45,684 nt of DNA, from positions 31,057 to 76,740 of the forward strand of contig NZ_LN811359.1 in NCBI RefSeq assembly GCF_001006805.1. Reading direction: 5' to 3'. Origin of the DNA: Microvirga massiliensis (GTDB lineage Bacteria > Pseudomonadota > Alphaproteobacteria > Rhizobiales > Beijerinckiaceae). The position numbers and the translations under genes were made by a program. The notes below the pieces were generated by a model. It was not told the DNA's origin and ran no database searches. It saw only the letters and a program-made list of their open reading frames with translations. How positions within the stretch are numbered: the stretch's first letter is position 1; each line of letters begins with the position of its first letter. This document shows positions 1-9,063 of this stretch, piece by piece.

Positions 1-1291
1 CGAGCGCGATCACCCGATCGGCCTTGAAGATGCGGTGCTTTTTGAGGCCGCTGACCACACCCGGCATGGGACGCATCATGCCGGCATAGCCCTTGAGCCA
101 GCACTGGCGCAGGCGAGTGACGAACGTAAAGGCTTCACATCGGGAATTTGAGACACATGCCAACCGGCACGCTTGGGCCGTACGAGCAGCGGACGGCCGC
201 GGGCTCAGATCATATCCGGGAAGATCGATGTCTCCGATCAGATCATCCCGGGCATCAATCACACCGACCGAGTGAACGGGCGGCTTGCCGTCGGCCCGGC
301 GGAGCAGCATGCCCGTGACGGCAACAGAATTGCCATCCGCAATCCCATTTCCGTCCTTGAGGTAGCAGTTCGCCCGGCCGGGAAGCGGGTTGGCGTTGTA
401 GGTGAAAGCCTTGCAGACCGAGGCTTGCGACAGGCACTCGGAAGCGCATTTGGCAATCGAGGGCGCATACCCGCTCCAGACATCACCGCCGAACAGATCA
501 AGCCCGAGATAGACGGCGAAGCGGTTCGGGCTCTGGATGTATCGATCGAGTGATGAGAGTTCTCCGCCTCGCGATGGAGGAGGGGTAGCGGGTTTCTCGA
601 CGTCCTTCTCGACCTGCCGCAAGGGCGAGGGCACGGACGGCTTTGTCTCACCGGGCTCGGCCGGATCGCCGCCAGGATCTCGTGGCGACGCAATGGCAGG
701 TGAAGACGATGGCGGGTCTCCGACGCGGCGATTCAGTCCCAGGCGGGCGATCTCCTCCGGAGGGAAAATGTACATCTCGTCTGAGGGGGTCTTGAACATC
801 CGCGTGAGGATCTCGACCGGAGTGTTGAAGCGGGCGAGCACGTCGATGATGTCCGAGATGGCAAGTTGGGCGCTCTTGATGTTGCCAATCGGACCAGCTC
901 CGGCCGAGATCTGGTGGACACCGAGCTTGCCTTCGACCTGACGGTCGGAGCCCGCAAGAAAGATGTAGGCACACGCGGAATAGCATTCCGCTTCGGCAGG
1001 GACGAGGGTCGCGATCTTGCGGACGAACACGTCGTCCGCGATCAAGAGCGCCTGCTGGATGTTGCCGCCGCTGCTGTCGAGGATCAGGAGATTCGGGTTC
1101 GGCGCTGCATGCAGGGCACGCCGGAAATCGAGGGCGGCTCCGTCGGAAATGGCTCCCGAGAGGTGGATGGTATCGGGACGCTCGAGGTCGACCGAGAACG
1201 GACCGAAAGTGCGCGTCTCTGCCCGGGTGACGTTGGGAAAACACAAAATAGAAAGCGTTGCCGAAATCGCGGCGAAGAGCCCCAAACGCAT
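1..1291 (-). CDS. Periplasmic ClpP-class serine protease-like protein with two PAN/Apple domains (partial, runs off left edge)
   Basis: The frame is open from an ATG at 1291 to the window edge (430 residues, no stop), so the C-terminus is outside. Residues 1-24 are a signal peptide (MRLGLF...VTRA). Residues about 40-190 resemble the ClpP/crotonase-fold proteins of alphaproteobacteria: LDSSGGNIQQA near 75, ECYSACAYIFLAG near 103 with the presumed nucleophile Ser, and LGVHQ near 124 with the presumed His. A Pro/Ser-rich linker (about 200-245) follows. Residues about 254-330 form a PAN/Apple module (CASEC, VCKAFTYN, NCYLK), and about 355-420 a second, weaker one (CRLAC, RCEAFTF, QCWLK). The family assignment comes from motifs. 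Proteolysis of periplasmic proteins and ligand or carbohydrate binding by PAN are inferences. No operon partner is visible on the left. The fusion could instead be an inactive protease-fold adhesin. Confidence 0.8.
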   Translation of the reverse strand, partial: MRLGLFAAISATLSILCFPNVTRAETRTFGPFSVDLERPDTIHLSGAISDGAALDFRRALHAAPNPNLLILDSSGGNIQQALLIADDVFVRKIATLVPAEAECYSACAYIFLAGSDRQVEGKLGVHQISAGAGPIGNIKSAQLAISDIIDVLARFNTPVEILTRMFKTPSDEMYIFPPEEIARLGLNRRVGDPPSSSPAIASPRDPGGDPAEPGETKPSVPSPLRQVEKDVEKPATPPPSRGGELSSLDRYIQSPNRFAVYLGLDLFGGDVWSGYAPSIAKCASECLSQASVCKAFTYNANPLPGRANCYLKDGNGIADGNSVAVTGMLLRRADGKPPVHSVGVIDARDDLIGDIDLPGYDLSPRPSAARTAQACRLACVSNSRCEAFTFVTRLRQCWLKGYAGMMRPMPGVVSGLKKHRIFKADRVIAL

Positions 1292-1704
1292 GCGTTCGAC
1301 TTTCACGTGGAACAAAACTCGTTGGGCGTCTTCTAACGGTTATGCAAGTCTTAAAACAAGAACGATGTACGATGCCCTGCTTGGGTGTGACAATTTCGAC
1401 TTCCACGTGCGGCCAGTGCATTGTTGGCGTGACGATCGACGCTCAACCACCGAAGAGCTGAGAGTCCATCGTGGTGCATCCGTGATCAAATGACATGCCG
1501 AAAGTAGACATGGATGCATCTCATCCATGGCGCTCTAGACGCGCGTGCATCCGCCATGATCTCGGCGTTGCTCATATTTCCCGCATTTCCAACAGCAGCG
1601 TGTGACGGGACAAAGCCAAGCCGACGCGGCGGAATAATTGGTCCCGAAACTCGCTGCCCCGAATGGATAATAATGGATATAGAAACGGGGATGACCCTCG
1701 AGAT
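1292..1704. other. Intergenic region, no gene seen
   Basis: About 410 bp lie between the protease-like gene, which starts at 1291, and the end of the GNAT gene at 1705. Short open frames occur on both strands, but none has recognisable protein character or a convincing ribosome binding site. The promoter of the minus-strand protease gene should lie just right of 1291. The only structure noticed is the inverted repeat at 1509-1529. Confidence 0.5.
1509..1529. repeat. Perfect 8-bp inverted repeat with 5-nt spacer
   Basis: CATGGATG (1509-1516) and CATCCATG (1522-1529) are perfect arms around the spacer CATCT. The element sits about 220 bp upstream of the protease-like gene. It could be an operator or a small hairpin. 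No T-tract follows it, so an intrinsic terminator is unlikely. Confidence 0.35.
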
Positions 1705-2190
1705 CTAAATTTCTCGAAAATAGCGCGCTACAGGCCAGCGTTCGAAGCCGGAGCGTTCATAGGTCGCTCGTGATGCAGAATGTCCCGGGTCATCCCCGGT
1801 CTCGACCATGGCGATCGCCATCCCGGCCGCCCGCATTCTTTCCAGAGCAAAATCGATAAGAGCTTTCCCGATGCCTCGGCGCTGATGCTGCGGATCGACG
1901 GCGAGAATATAGATCTCGCCCATCCGGTCTTCCCGATGGAACCGGATGCCGACCCACCCCAGCACCACACCTCCCTTGATCGCGGCCCAGACGCAATCTC
2001 CCTCCGATTCGAGGAAAGCCTCGATGTCCGAAGTCTGTCTCTCCCGCCAGCCTCGAGGATAGAACGCTTCATAGACATATTTCTGCACGGCAGGCTTGAG
2101 CTGATCGAAGACCGGAGCCCACGCGCGCAACGAGAGCTCCAGCACCTGCGACTTATGTGACAGGTCAAAGGGCTCGATCTCAAAGTCCAT
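1705..2190 (-). CDS. GNAT family N-acetyltransferase
   Basis: This 161-residue protein has a GNAT fold. IYILAVDPQHQRRGIGKAL carries the acetyl-CoA pyrophosphate-binding Q/R-x-x-G-x-G/A loop (motif A), and the end SRATYERSGFERW is the typical C-terminal Y-x-x-x-G-F motif. It transfers an acetyl group from acetyl-CoA to an unknown amine; the substrate cannot be predicted. The ATG at 2190 is preferred because the conserved domain begins there (FEIEPFDLSHK). A GTG at 2280 that overlaps the helicase stop (GTGA) would add 30 poorly conserved-looking residues. It lies about 86 bp downstream of the large helicase gene on the same strand and is probably cotranscribed, but no functional link is known. 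Confidence 0.85.
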   Translation of the reverse strand: MDFEIEPFDLSHKSQVLELSLRAWAPVFDQLKPAVQKYVYEAFYPRGWRERQTSDIEAFLESEGDCVWAAIKGGVVLGWVGIRFHREDRMGEIYILAVDPQHQRRGIGKALIDFALERMRAAGMAIAMVETGDDPGHSASRATYERSGFERWPVARYFREI

Positions 2191-2276
2191 TAGATCTTCT
2201 GGCTTCCCCGGAAATCCTATCGTGCGAGAATCCGTCCACGCAGACGCATTGATGGAGATCGGCAGATTGCTGACTC

Positions 2277-5200
2277 TCACCCTCTTGCCAGGGTGAGAGC
2301 TGCCTCGAACCGCGACCGTGTGCTTTGATTGAGGCGAGACAATCCGAACCTCTCGCTGATCAAGCGAATGACAGTCTCCTCATCATACCCGTCCTTTGCG
2401 AAGCGCTCCGCGAGGCTGGCCAACTCGTGAAGCGGAATGTCTGCATGGCCGCGAACATCCGGCCCTGACTGTCGGAAGGGAAACGGTCGCCCCGTATCGG
2501 AACCTTCGGGCCAGAACACTGTACGGCCATTCTCCTCAGTGCGGACGATAGCGGGTGAAACAACACCCAGCACAATCTCGCGAATCCTTCCTGCCGCGCG
2601 CTTGAACCCGTGTGCCCGGGCAATTCGCTGGACCAACACATCGTCGAAGATCGGGCCTTCGACGCGGATCACGTGGTGCACCATCGCACGAAGCTTCGGC
2701 CGGTGGGACGGATCGTAGAACAAGTCCGGATCCGGGACATGACCGGAATCCGCCGGGTTCGCAGGGGCGTAGTTGGTCAGCGGATAAACCGCATCCGCGG
2801 CGACGCTCGGATCCGCTTCTCGGCGAGCATACATCCGTGGCTCTTCCGGCACGGTGTTGTCCTGGTCCGGAGCGGGAGCCACTCCATCGGTTTCCGGGAG
2901 TTCGGGTCCGTCGGATTGCTCCTCGCCGGGCGCCACCGCCGAAACACCGATGCCAGGCGTCGAGGCAACGATAATTTCCGCCGCAACCTCCTCCACTGCG
3001 GGTGCGGAGCGATCCTCCTCCAGGTCCGCCTCAAGCCGGGTGTGCAGGGCCTCGAGCGACCGATCGGCATCCATCCACCACTCGGTGCTCCAGACCCGCC
3101 GGATGCGCCATCCGAGCTTGGTGAGGATGTGCTCTCGGAGCCTGTCGCGATCACGTGCAGTGGCCGAGCGATGATAGGTCGCTCCGTCGCACTCGACCCC
3201 CGCGAGATAACGGCCCGGTGCATCCGGGTGCACCACGGCGAGATCGACGCGGAACTTGGACACGCCGATCTGCGTGTGGACTTCCCAGCCCCGGCCCTCG
3301 AGAGCCTTCTTCACGGCATCCTCGAAAGGAGACTCGGTTCCGCGTCCCGTCGGTGCGAAGGCTTCCGCCAGGGCACGCGGGCCGCGCTCCGCGAATTCAA
3401 GGAAGTGCTTGAAGTCCCGGATGGCCCGCGCGTTCGTCCGGCTCAAGTCGACCTGGTCCGGCCTGAGCGTGGCGAACACCACCATCTCCCGCCGGGCGCG
3501 GGTGATCGCGACGTTGAGGCGCCGATAGCCTCCCTCCTTGTTGAGCGAGCTGATCGTCGCCACGCCCCGGCCGGGTTGGTCCGGCGCCACCGCGACCGAG
3601 AACAGGATGATGTCCCGCTCATCGCCCTGCACATTCTCGAGGTTCTTGACGAAGACCGGTTCGTGCCAGCGGTCGTGGTCGAAGAAGGGCTCCAGCTCGG
3701 GATAGGCCCGACGCTCCTGGTCGAGGAGGTTCTCCACGAGGCGCTGTTGCTCGGCGTTGAAGGTGACGATGCCCAGCGACAATCCCCGCTCGGCGAAGGA
3801 GGAATCCCGCAGGCGCGCCACGACGTCGGCGACCACAGCCTTCGCCTCCTGTTGGTTCACCCGAGCCTTGCCGCGTTCGTAAACGCCCCCAGGCACGTGA
3901 ACGTAGCGGACGGCCTGGTCCGCCGTCAGCGGGGATGGGAAGGTCACGAGCTCCCCGCGGTAATAGTGCTTGTTCGAAAACGCGATCAGGCTTTCGTGCT
4001 CGCTGCGGTAATGCCAGTCGAGACGGATCTGGGGGATGTTCGCCGCCAGGCATTCGTCCAGGATGCTCTCCTGATCCTCGACATCCGTGCCGTCCTCGAT
4101 CTCGTCGACGCCGCGTTCGCCGACGCTGGTGGGCGGCAATTGCTCCGGGTCACCGACGATGATCACCTGCTTGCCGCGCGCGATGGCTCCGATGGCATCC
4201 CAGACGGGGATCTGCGAGGCCTCATCGAAGATGACGAGGTCGAAGAGCGCGCTGTCGGGTGGAAGATACTGCGCAATCGAGAGCGGACTCATCATGACGC
4301 AGGGCGTCAGCTTCGTGAGGACGCTCGGGATCTCGGAGAACAGGCGCCGAACGGGCATGTGCCTGGCGCGCTTCGAGATCTCGCGGGCCAGGGTTCCCCA
4401 CTCGGGATCTGCCCCGAAGGCGTTCGGCGGAGGAATATCGCCCGAAAGGCGGGCCTTCACGATCCGCCGCGACAGCTCGACGACCCGCTCATCGGCAGCC
4501 CGGAACCGTGCGATGATGTCCTCGTGGCGGGCGGGAACGAACGAGCGCAGGACAGAGTCCGCATCCACGATGCGGTCGGCCCACCACCTGCTGTAGGCCG
4601 CCTCGAAGGCGACCGACACTTCCTCAGGACTGACGCTGCCCCGACCGATGGCTGCAACCAAGGGCGCAAGGCCGAGAGTGCCAGCCTGGCTGCCGACCTT
4701 GTTCCAGTAGCACCAGTCCTGGGCACGACCCAGGTTCGCTTTCCAACGCGAGACGGTCACGATCGTCTCGTCGATCCAGTCCGGCCCGTCCGTCCAGGGG
4801 GTGGATCCATCGCCCAGTCCCGCGAGTTGGGCCACGGTCGACCATGCGGACGCGACCGCATCCCAAGCAGTCAGAAACTGGCTCGCGGACTCAGCCCCCG
4901 GACTGCCTTGTTCCCATAGGGCATGATCGGCGAGCAGCGCACGCACGCGCTCGAGCATGGCGGACCGATCGATGCTCAGAGCATCAGCGGCCAATGCGGA
5001 CACCTTCCTGGCGTGCGCGGCCCATTCGAGCCACGACTTCGCTACCGCCGTGTCGGTGTCGATCCCTTCCCACAGAATGCCGAGTTCGGCGAAGGTGTCG
5101 CGGAACTGCTCCGCCGACTCGCGCAGGTCCCTCAGTTCCAGCAGTTTGACGAGTTCCGCACCGAGATCCGCAGGAACCTCGGTGGTGGCGAAAGGCTGCA

Positions 5201-8200
5201 GGGCTTGTCGCACCTTGTTCTGGCGGCTGCCGCGGAACAGGAAGTTCGACTCGGACGCGGTGCGCCAGTCCCCAAGGATGGAGCGGAGATCCTCCTTGTA
5301 CACGGAGGCGCTGTAGGTGCCGGAAAGCCCGGCCTGGAGTTCGGCCGCCCTCGACCGCAGGGTCTCCAACGCCTCAATGGCGGGGTTGATGCTACCCGGG
5401 TCGATCGGGATGCAGCGGACGGCCTGTCTTGCCTCCGGACGGGTCAGCAGACCAACCAGCAAGGCGATAGCCCGCATGGCCCTGTAGGTCCCTGTCGTCG
5501 GCAAGCCGATGGCATCCCCGATCCTGCGGGTCGCTTCGTCCAGGGGAGCTACGGCCCTCGCGAGGCCGTCAATCGCACCGATCAGGTCCGTGCGCCAGCC
5601 CGGGCTCCACTCCAGTGTCCGGATACCGCGCAGGGGATGGCTGGAAGGATCGTCAGTGGCCCGAAGCGCAGTGGACAGATCGCGGCAGGTCTTGCGCAGG
5701 CTGGCGAGGAACGCCTCGTCGTGAGCCGCATCCGGCCAACTGAACACCACGTCCTCGAAGCGGCCGCGGTGGGCCACGACGGTCCCGAACGCCTGGTATG
5801 CCGTCAGACCGTTGGCGCGGCGGGTATGGAGCGCTGTCACGAGGGCGTTCAGCTCGCTTCTCAGCTCGGCGAGTTCCGCGGTTGCCTCCGTCCACTCGCG
5901 GGCGTCCGGAGTCGCGCGTTCATGCCACGAGGTTTTGAGCTGACCGAGGATCGCGGACTTCTGTGCCTTTGAGGAGTGGACCTCGAGGCAATAGTCCCCC
6001 AAGCCGACGTCGATCAGGCGGCGGCGTACGACCTCGAGCGCAGCGGTCTTTTGCGACACGAACAGGACCTTCTGCCCCATCGCGAGGCACTGGGAGATCA
6101 TGTTCGTGATCGTCTGGCTTTTGCCCGTCCCCGGCGGGCCATGCAGGACGAAATCCTTGCCCCCGGCCGCTGCGAGCACGGCCGCGAGTTGGGACGAGTC
6201 CGCCGACAGCGGCGCGAACACCTCCGAGGGATGCCGCTCGTCGTCCAGCCTGTGCGGGGACGGGAAAGGCCTGTCGTCGTTGTAGGAGTGCTTCGGAGTG
6301 TCGACGAGATGGCGCACGACCGGGTTCTGCTTGAGCAGGTGCATCCGCTCGACGAGATCGCGCCACATCAGGAACTTGGTGAACGAGAACGTCGACAGGA
6401 CGACCTCGGTGGTCACCTCCCATCCCCGCACGTCGCGCACATGGGCGCGCACGATGCTCCAGATGCGGGCGACATCGATGCCCGAACCGTCGGTCGGGAG
6501 GTCGCCTTCGAGTTCGGTCATGCGCAGGTTGAAATCCTGGCGCAGCATCTCGAGCAAGGTCGGGTTGAACCTGATCTCGTCCTCGTGGAGGGCGAGCCTG
6601 AACCCGGCCCTCACGCTCGATCGCTCGAGTGAGACGGGCACCAGGAGAAGGGGCGCTTTGTACTCCTGCCCCTTGCCCTTCTCATCCTGTCGCCAGCGCA
6701 GGAAACCGAGTGCCAGGAAGAGGATGTTCGAGCCGCCCTCCTCGAACGCGGTGCGGGTCACGCGATAGAGATCGGTCAGCCGCGCGTTCAGATCCTTCTC
6801 GTCGAGCGTCGAATGAAGCTCGTTGCGGGCAATCGCCTCCATGGCCACCTGACGGCGGACATCGGCGTTCGAGCGCTCCTCGTGCAGCCTGGCGTCGCGG
6901 ACATCGCCCTCACCGAAGACGTCCGACTTCGGCAGGATCTTGAACGTGCGACCGGAGGAGAGGGCGTCCTCCAGCGTGTGGGGTTCGGGGCATTCGACCC
7001 TGACCGACTTCGATCCGTCCTTGAAGTTGAGGAGCTTATTGCGGAGTGTCAGGTCGAGGAGCTTACGCTTCCAACGTTCCAGCCGATCGAGGTTCGGATC
7101 CTCGCGCTCCCGGACGACAACGTCCTCGGAGAAGCTCGGAGCCTCGTCGATGCCCAGGTCGAGCTCGGGACCATCCTGCTTCGGAACGGCTGCCGCAGCC
7201 GTTCCGTCGCCAAGATCCAGCGGCCGGATCTGTGCGGTCCTCGCGCGGGCGATGTCGACGGCGATCTCGAGCGGGGCTTCGGCGCCGTCCTCGATTTGCG
7301 CCGCTCCCTTGCGCACGGCGTCGCCGAAGCGGCCCGGGGGCGTGTTCGTCAGGGAAGTCGTCTCGATGAAGATGGCTTCCTCGGCATCCCGGCGCTTGCG
7401 GAGCGCCTGGACATCGTCGACCACCGCCATCGGCAGTTCCTCCTGCCGGAGGAACACCCCGACCAAGGCGTGTCCCTCGGTGAGGACGACCATCGGGTTG
7501 AGACCCGCCTGCTCCAGGGCGGCTGCGTAGAGGAGGGTGAGGTCGAGGCAGGTGCCGACCCGCTTATCGAGGATCTCGGTAGGTGAGCGGACCTTCTGCC
7601 CCTCTCGTTCGAAGCTCTTCGGCGGAAGGACGTAGGTCAGCCGCTTCCCGGCCAGTACGGACCAGATCGACGAAGCCAATTCCCAGGCCCGATCGCGTCG
7701 TCCGGACGTGTAGCCGTCGATCGCGTTCGACTTGCCGGCTGCCGCGAGCTTCAGTCCGGCCTCCCTGAGGATGACATCGACCGCCGGGTCGTTCGGGCGG
7801 ACGAAGGCCGCGAGGAGCTCGGGAGCGGTACCCGAGCCACCCCAGTGCGACGGTGGCAGCAGATCGATGGTTTTTATCTGCTGCACCAACTCCGATTCGG
7901 AAGCTTTCAGTTGGAACCGCAGCTCGCCGCGAATACCTTCCGTCAGCTTGCGCAGAAAGGCGACATTCAACGGCAGGTTCGGGGTGCGGACATGCTGGGT
8001 CGATTTCGCAGGAATACGATCAATGCGAATGTCGAGCGGGCTGGCGAACTCCGGCTCGGACGTTACGTTAAGTGCCAGGTCGACCAGATCTTTGTCTGTC
8101 CCGTTCTCCACCGCGATTTCGCGAATTGTGGGAACCGAATTCTGGTGGAACGCTGCACTGATATGACCGGAAACGACAATTGAAAGAGAAACAGCCCCGT

Positions 8201-8207
8201 CGACCAT
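2277..8207 (-). CDS. Giant DUF4011/SF1 helicase-nuclease protein (transglutaminase-like, DUF4011, AAA_11/AAA_12, MTES_1575-type nuclease, DUF3320)
   Basis: About 1976 residues. From the N-terminus there is a beta-rich segment, then a transglutaminase-like segment with Cys in GTCLDL (about 217) and His in LTEGHALVG (about 244). The DUF4011 core follows (RKLLDLTLRNKLLNF, about 375). Split SF1 helicase motifs come next: Walker A GPPGTGKSQT (about 691), Walker B DEASQIPVWDA (about 1327), GDPEQLPPT and VAITRARREMVV (about 1567). A Vsr/DUF559-like nuclease fold has VDLAVV and GVECDGATYH (about 1626-1710), and DUF3320 is near 1836-1893. Proteins with this architecture are predicted DNA or RNA translocases with nuclease activity, and some large helicase-nuclease fusions act in phage defence. 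Defence here is inference. The start is uncertain: the frame stays open to a GTG at 8336, but 8208-8297 is AT-richer, carries a TATACT box, and family similarity seems to begin at the ATG at 8207. Confidence 0.85.
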   Translation of the reverse strand: MVDGAVSLSIVVSGHISAAFHQNSVPTIREIAVENGTDKDLVDLALNVTSEPEFASPLDIRIDRIPAKSTQHVRTPNLPLNVAFLRKLTEGIRGELRFQLKASESELVQQIKTIDLLPPSHWGGSGTAPELLAAFVRPNDPAVDVILREAGLKLAAAGKSNAIDGYTSGRRDRAWELASSIWSVLAGKRLTYVLPPKSFEREGQKVRSPTEILDKRVGTCLDLTLLYAAALEQAGLNPMVVLTEGHALVGVFLRQEELPMAVVDDVQALRKRRDAEEAIFIETTSLTNTPPGRFGDAVRKGAAQIEDGAEAPLEIAVDIARARTAQIRPLDLGDGTAAAAVPKQDGPELDLGIDEAPSFSEDVVVREREDPNLDRLERWKRKLLDLTLRNKLLNFKDGSKSVRVECPEPHTLEDALSSGRTFKILPKSDVFGEGDVRDARLHEERSNADVRRQVAMEAIARNELHSTLDEKDLNARLTDLYRVTRTAFEEGGSNILFLALGFLRWRQDEKGKGQEYKAPLLLVPVSLERSSVRAGFRLALHEDEIRFNPTLLEMLRQDFNLRMTELEGDLPTDGSGIDVARIWSIVRAHVRDVRGWEVTTEVVLSTFSFTKFLMWRDLVERMHLLKQNPVVRHLVDTPKHSYNDDRPFPSPHRLDDERHPSEVFAPLSADSSQLAAVLAAAGGKDFVLHGPPGTGKSQTITNMISQCLAMGQKVLFVSQKTAALEVVRRRLIDVGLGDYCLEVHSSKAQKSAILGQLKTSWHERATPDAREWTEATAELAELRSELNALVTALHTRRANGLTAYQAFGTVVAHRGRFEDVVFSWPDAAHDEAFLASLRKTCRDLSTALRATDDPSSHPLRGIRTLEWSPGWRTDLIGAIDGLARAVAPLDEATRRIGDAIGLPTTGTYRAMRAIALLVGLLTRPEARQAVRCIPIDPGSINPAIEALETLRSRAAELQAGLSGTYSASVYKEDLRSILGDWRTASESNFLFRGSRQNKVRQALQPFATTEVPADLGAELVKLLELRDLRESAEQFRDTFAELGILWEGIDTDTAVAKSWLEWAAHARKVSALAADALSIDRSAMLERVRALLADHALWEQGSPGAESASQFLTAWDAVASAWSTVAQLAGLGDGSTPWTDGPDWIDETIVTVSRWKANLGRAQDWCYWNKVGSQAGTLGLAPLVAAIGRGSVSPEEVSVAFEAAYSRWWADRIVDADSVLRSFVPARHEDIIARFRAADERVVELSRRIVKARLSGDIPPPNAFGADPEWGTLAREISKRARHMPVRRLFSEIPSVLTKLTPCVMMSPLSIAQYLPPDSALFDLVIFDEASQIPVWDAIGAIARGKQVIIVGDPEQLPPTSVGERGVDEIEDGTDVEDQESILDECLAANIPQIRLDWHYRSEHESLIAFSNKHYYRGELVTFPSPLTADQAVRYVHVPGGVYERGKARVNQQEAKAVVADVVARLRDSSFAERGLSLGIVTFNAEQQRLVENLLDQERRAYPELEPFFDHDRWHEPVFVKNLENVQGDERDIILFSVAVAPDQPGRGVATISSLNKEGGYRRLNVAITRARREMVVFATLRPDQVDLSRTNARAIRDFKHFLEFAERGPRALAEAFAPTGRGTESPFEDAVKKALEGRGWEVHTQIGVSKFRVDLAVVHPDAPGRYLAGVECDGATYHRSATARDRDRLREHILTKLGWRIRRVWSTEWWMDADRSLEALHTRLEADLEEDRSAPAVEEVAAEIIVASTPGIGVSAVAPGEEQSDGPELPETDGVAPAPDQDNTVPEEPRMYARREADPSVAADAVYPLTNYAPANPADSGHVPDPDLFYDPSHRPKLRAMVHHVIRVEGPIFDDVLVQRIARAHGFKRAAGRIREIVLGVVSPAIVRTEENGRTVFWPEGSDTGRPFPFRQSGPDVRGHADIPLHELASLAERFAKDGYDEETVIRLISERFGLSRLNQSTRSRFEAALTLARG

Positions 8208-8627
8208 CTTGATTCGTTGCTTGCTGATTTTGGCTGCCGAGTATAACCACTGCGAGTCTGCCGCGAAAGAAGGTTTGTTTAGTAATTTCGACGTCATCTG
8301 CGACAGGTCCGCCTGCATGCACACCGCGAGCACCACCGGTCAGTTATCGTCGGGAACTGTGAAGAGTCGCACACGAATCCCGAGCGGAGCATGGCAGGGG
8401 CTTAGCGTAGCAGGAAGAAGGTGTTCTCAAACCGTCCCAGCAATCGGGCCTCAAAAAGGAGTTGCAGGCAACGCCCACACCAGATCCGGATGTCCGACCT
8501 CTGTGATATGCATGAGCCGACCAACCGACTGGAATTCAATGGCTGGCAAGCACCCTCAATAGGAAACGAACGTCAAAATTACTGAGAGTATTCCGGTAGT
8601 TGCATCCATCACACAGGGAGGCAGGTC
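8208..8627. promoter_or_regulatory. Divergent intergenic region between helicase and VOC gene
   Basis: This stretch separates the minus-strand helicase gene from the plus-strand VOC gene and must hold both promoters. On the minus strand TATACT (around 8240-8250) is a plausible -10 box if the helicase starts at 8207. No clear operator or RNA structure was seen. Part of the region (to 8336) is open in the helicase frame. Confidence 0.35.
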
Positions 8628-9032
8628 TTGAACGACATCCTCACATTTCTGATGTTCTCGGGCGAACAGCACGGTCAGGCCAAAGCGGCAATCGATTTCT
8701 ACGTCTCGCTGTTTCCTGAATCCCACGTCGAACGCATCGATTTCTACGGTCCCAACGAGAGCCAGCCGGAAGGTACGGTCAAAGTCGCGGCGTTCACCCT
8801 CAAGGGACGTCGGTTCATGGCGATCGACAGCGCGTTTCCGCATTCATTCAATTTTACACCTTCGATATCGCTGTTCGTGGAATGTGACACCGAGGAGGAA
8901 ATCACGCTCCTTTATGATGCCCTGTTGGAAGGCGGCAGTGCATTGATGCCGCTCGGCGACTACGGATTCAGCCGCCGGTTTGGCTGGCTCAATGACCGAT
9001 TCGGCGTCTCCTGGCAGATCAATCTGGCATAG
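8628..9032 (+). CDS. VOC superfamily (PhnB-like/3-demethylubiquinone methyltransferase-type) protein
   Basis: This 134-residue protein matches the PhnB-like branch of the glyoxalase/VOC fold: an N-terminal LTFLMFSGEQHGQAKAAIDFY, a central GRRFMAIDS, FNFTPSISLFVEC, and a C-terminal GWLNDRFGVSWQI. Members are small dimeric proteins; many have no known substrate and the old methyltransferase name is misleading. The start is a TTG at 8628, supported by a strong AGGGAGG about 8 nt upstream; no ATG lies nearby. The hydrolase gene begins 31 bp later on the same strand, so the two are probably cotranscribed. Confidence 0.85.
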   Translation: MNDILTFLMFSGEQHGQAKAAIDFYVSLFPESHVERIDFYGPNESQPEGTVKVAAFTLKGRRFMAIDSAFPHSFNFTPSISLFVECDTEEEITLLYDALLEGGSALMPLGDYGFSRRFGWLNDRFGVSWQINLA

Positions 9033-9063
9033 GAACAGCAAGAGATCGAAGTAGGAGTACCAC

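Noticed and set aside
648..1421. 257-codon minus-strand frame at the left end
   Set aside because: It is in a different frame from the signal peptide, protease and PAN motifs, which read continuously from 1291 to the window edge; its own translation is Arg/Pro/Ser-rich noise.
2610..4919. 769-codon plus-strand open frame opposite the helicase gene
   Set aside because: Arg/His/Asp/Val-rich translation without any domain; it is the antisense shadow of the GC-rich helicase gene whose motifs are clear on the other strand.
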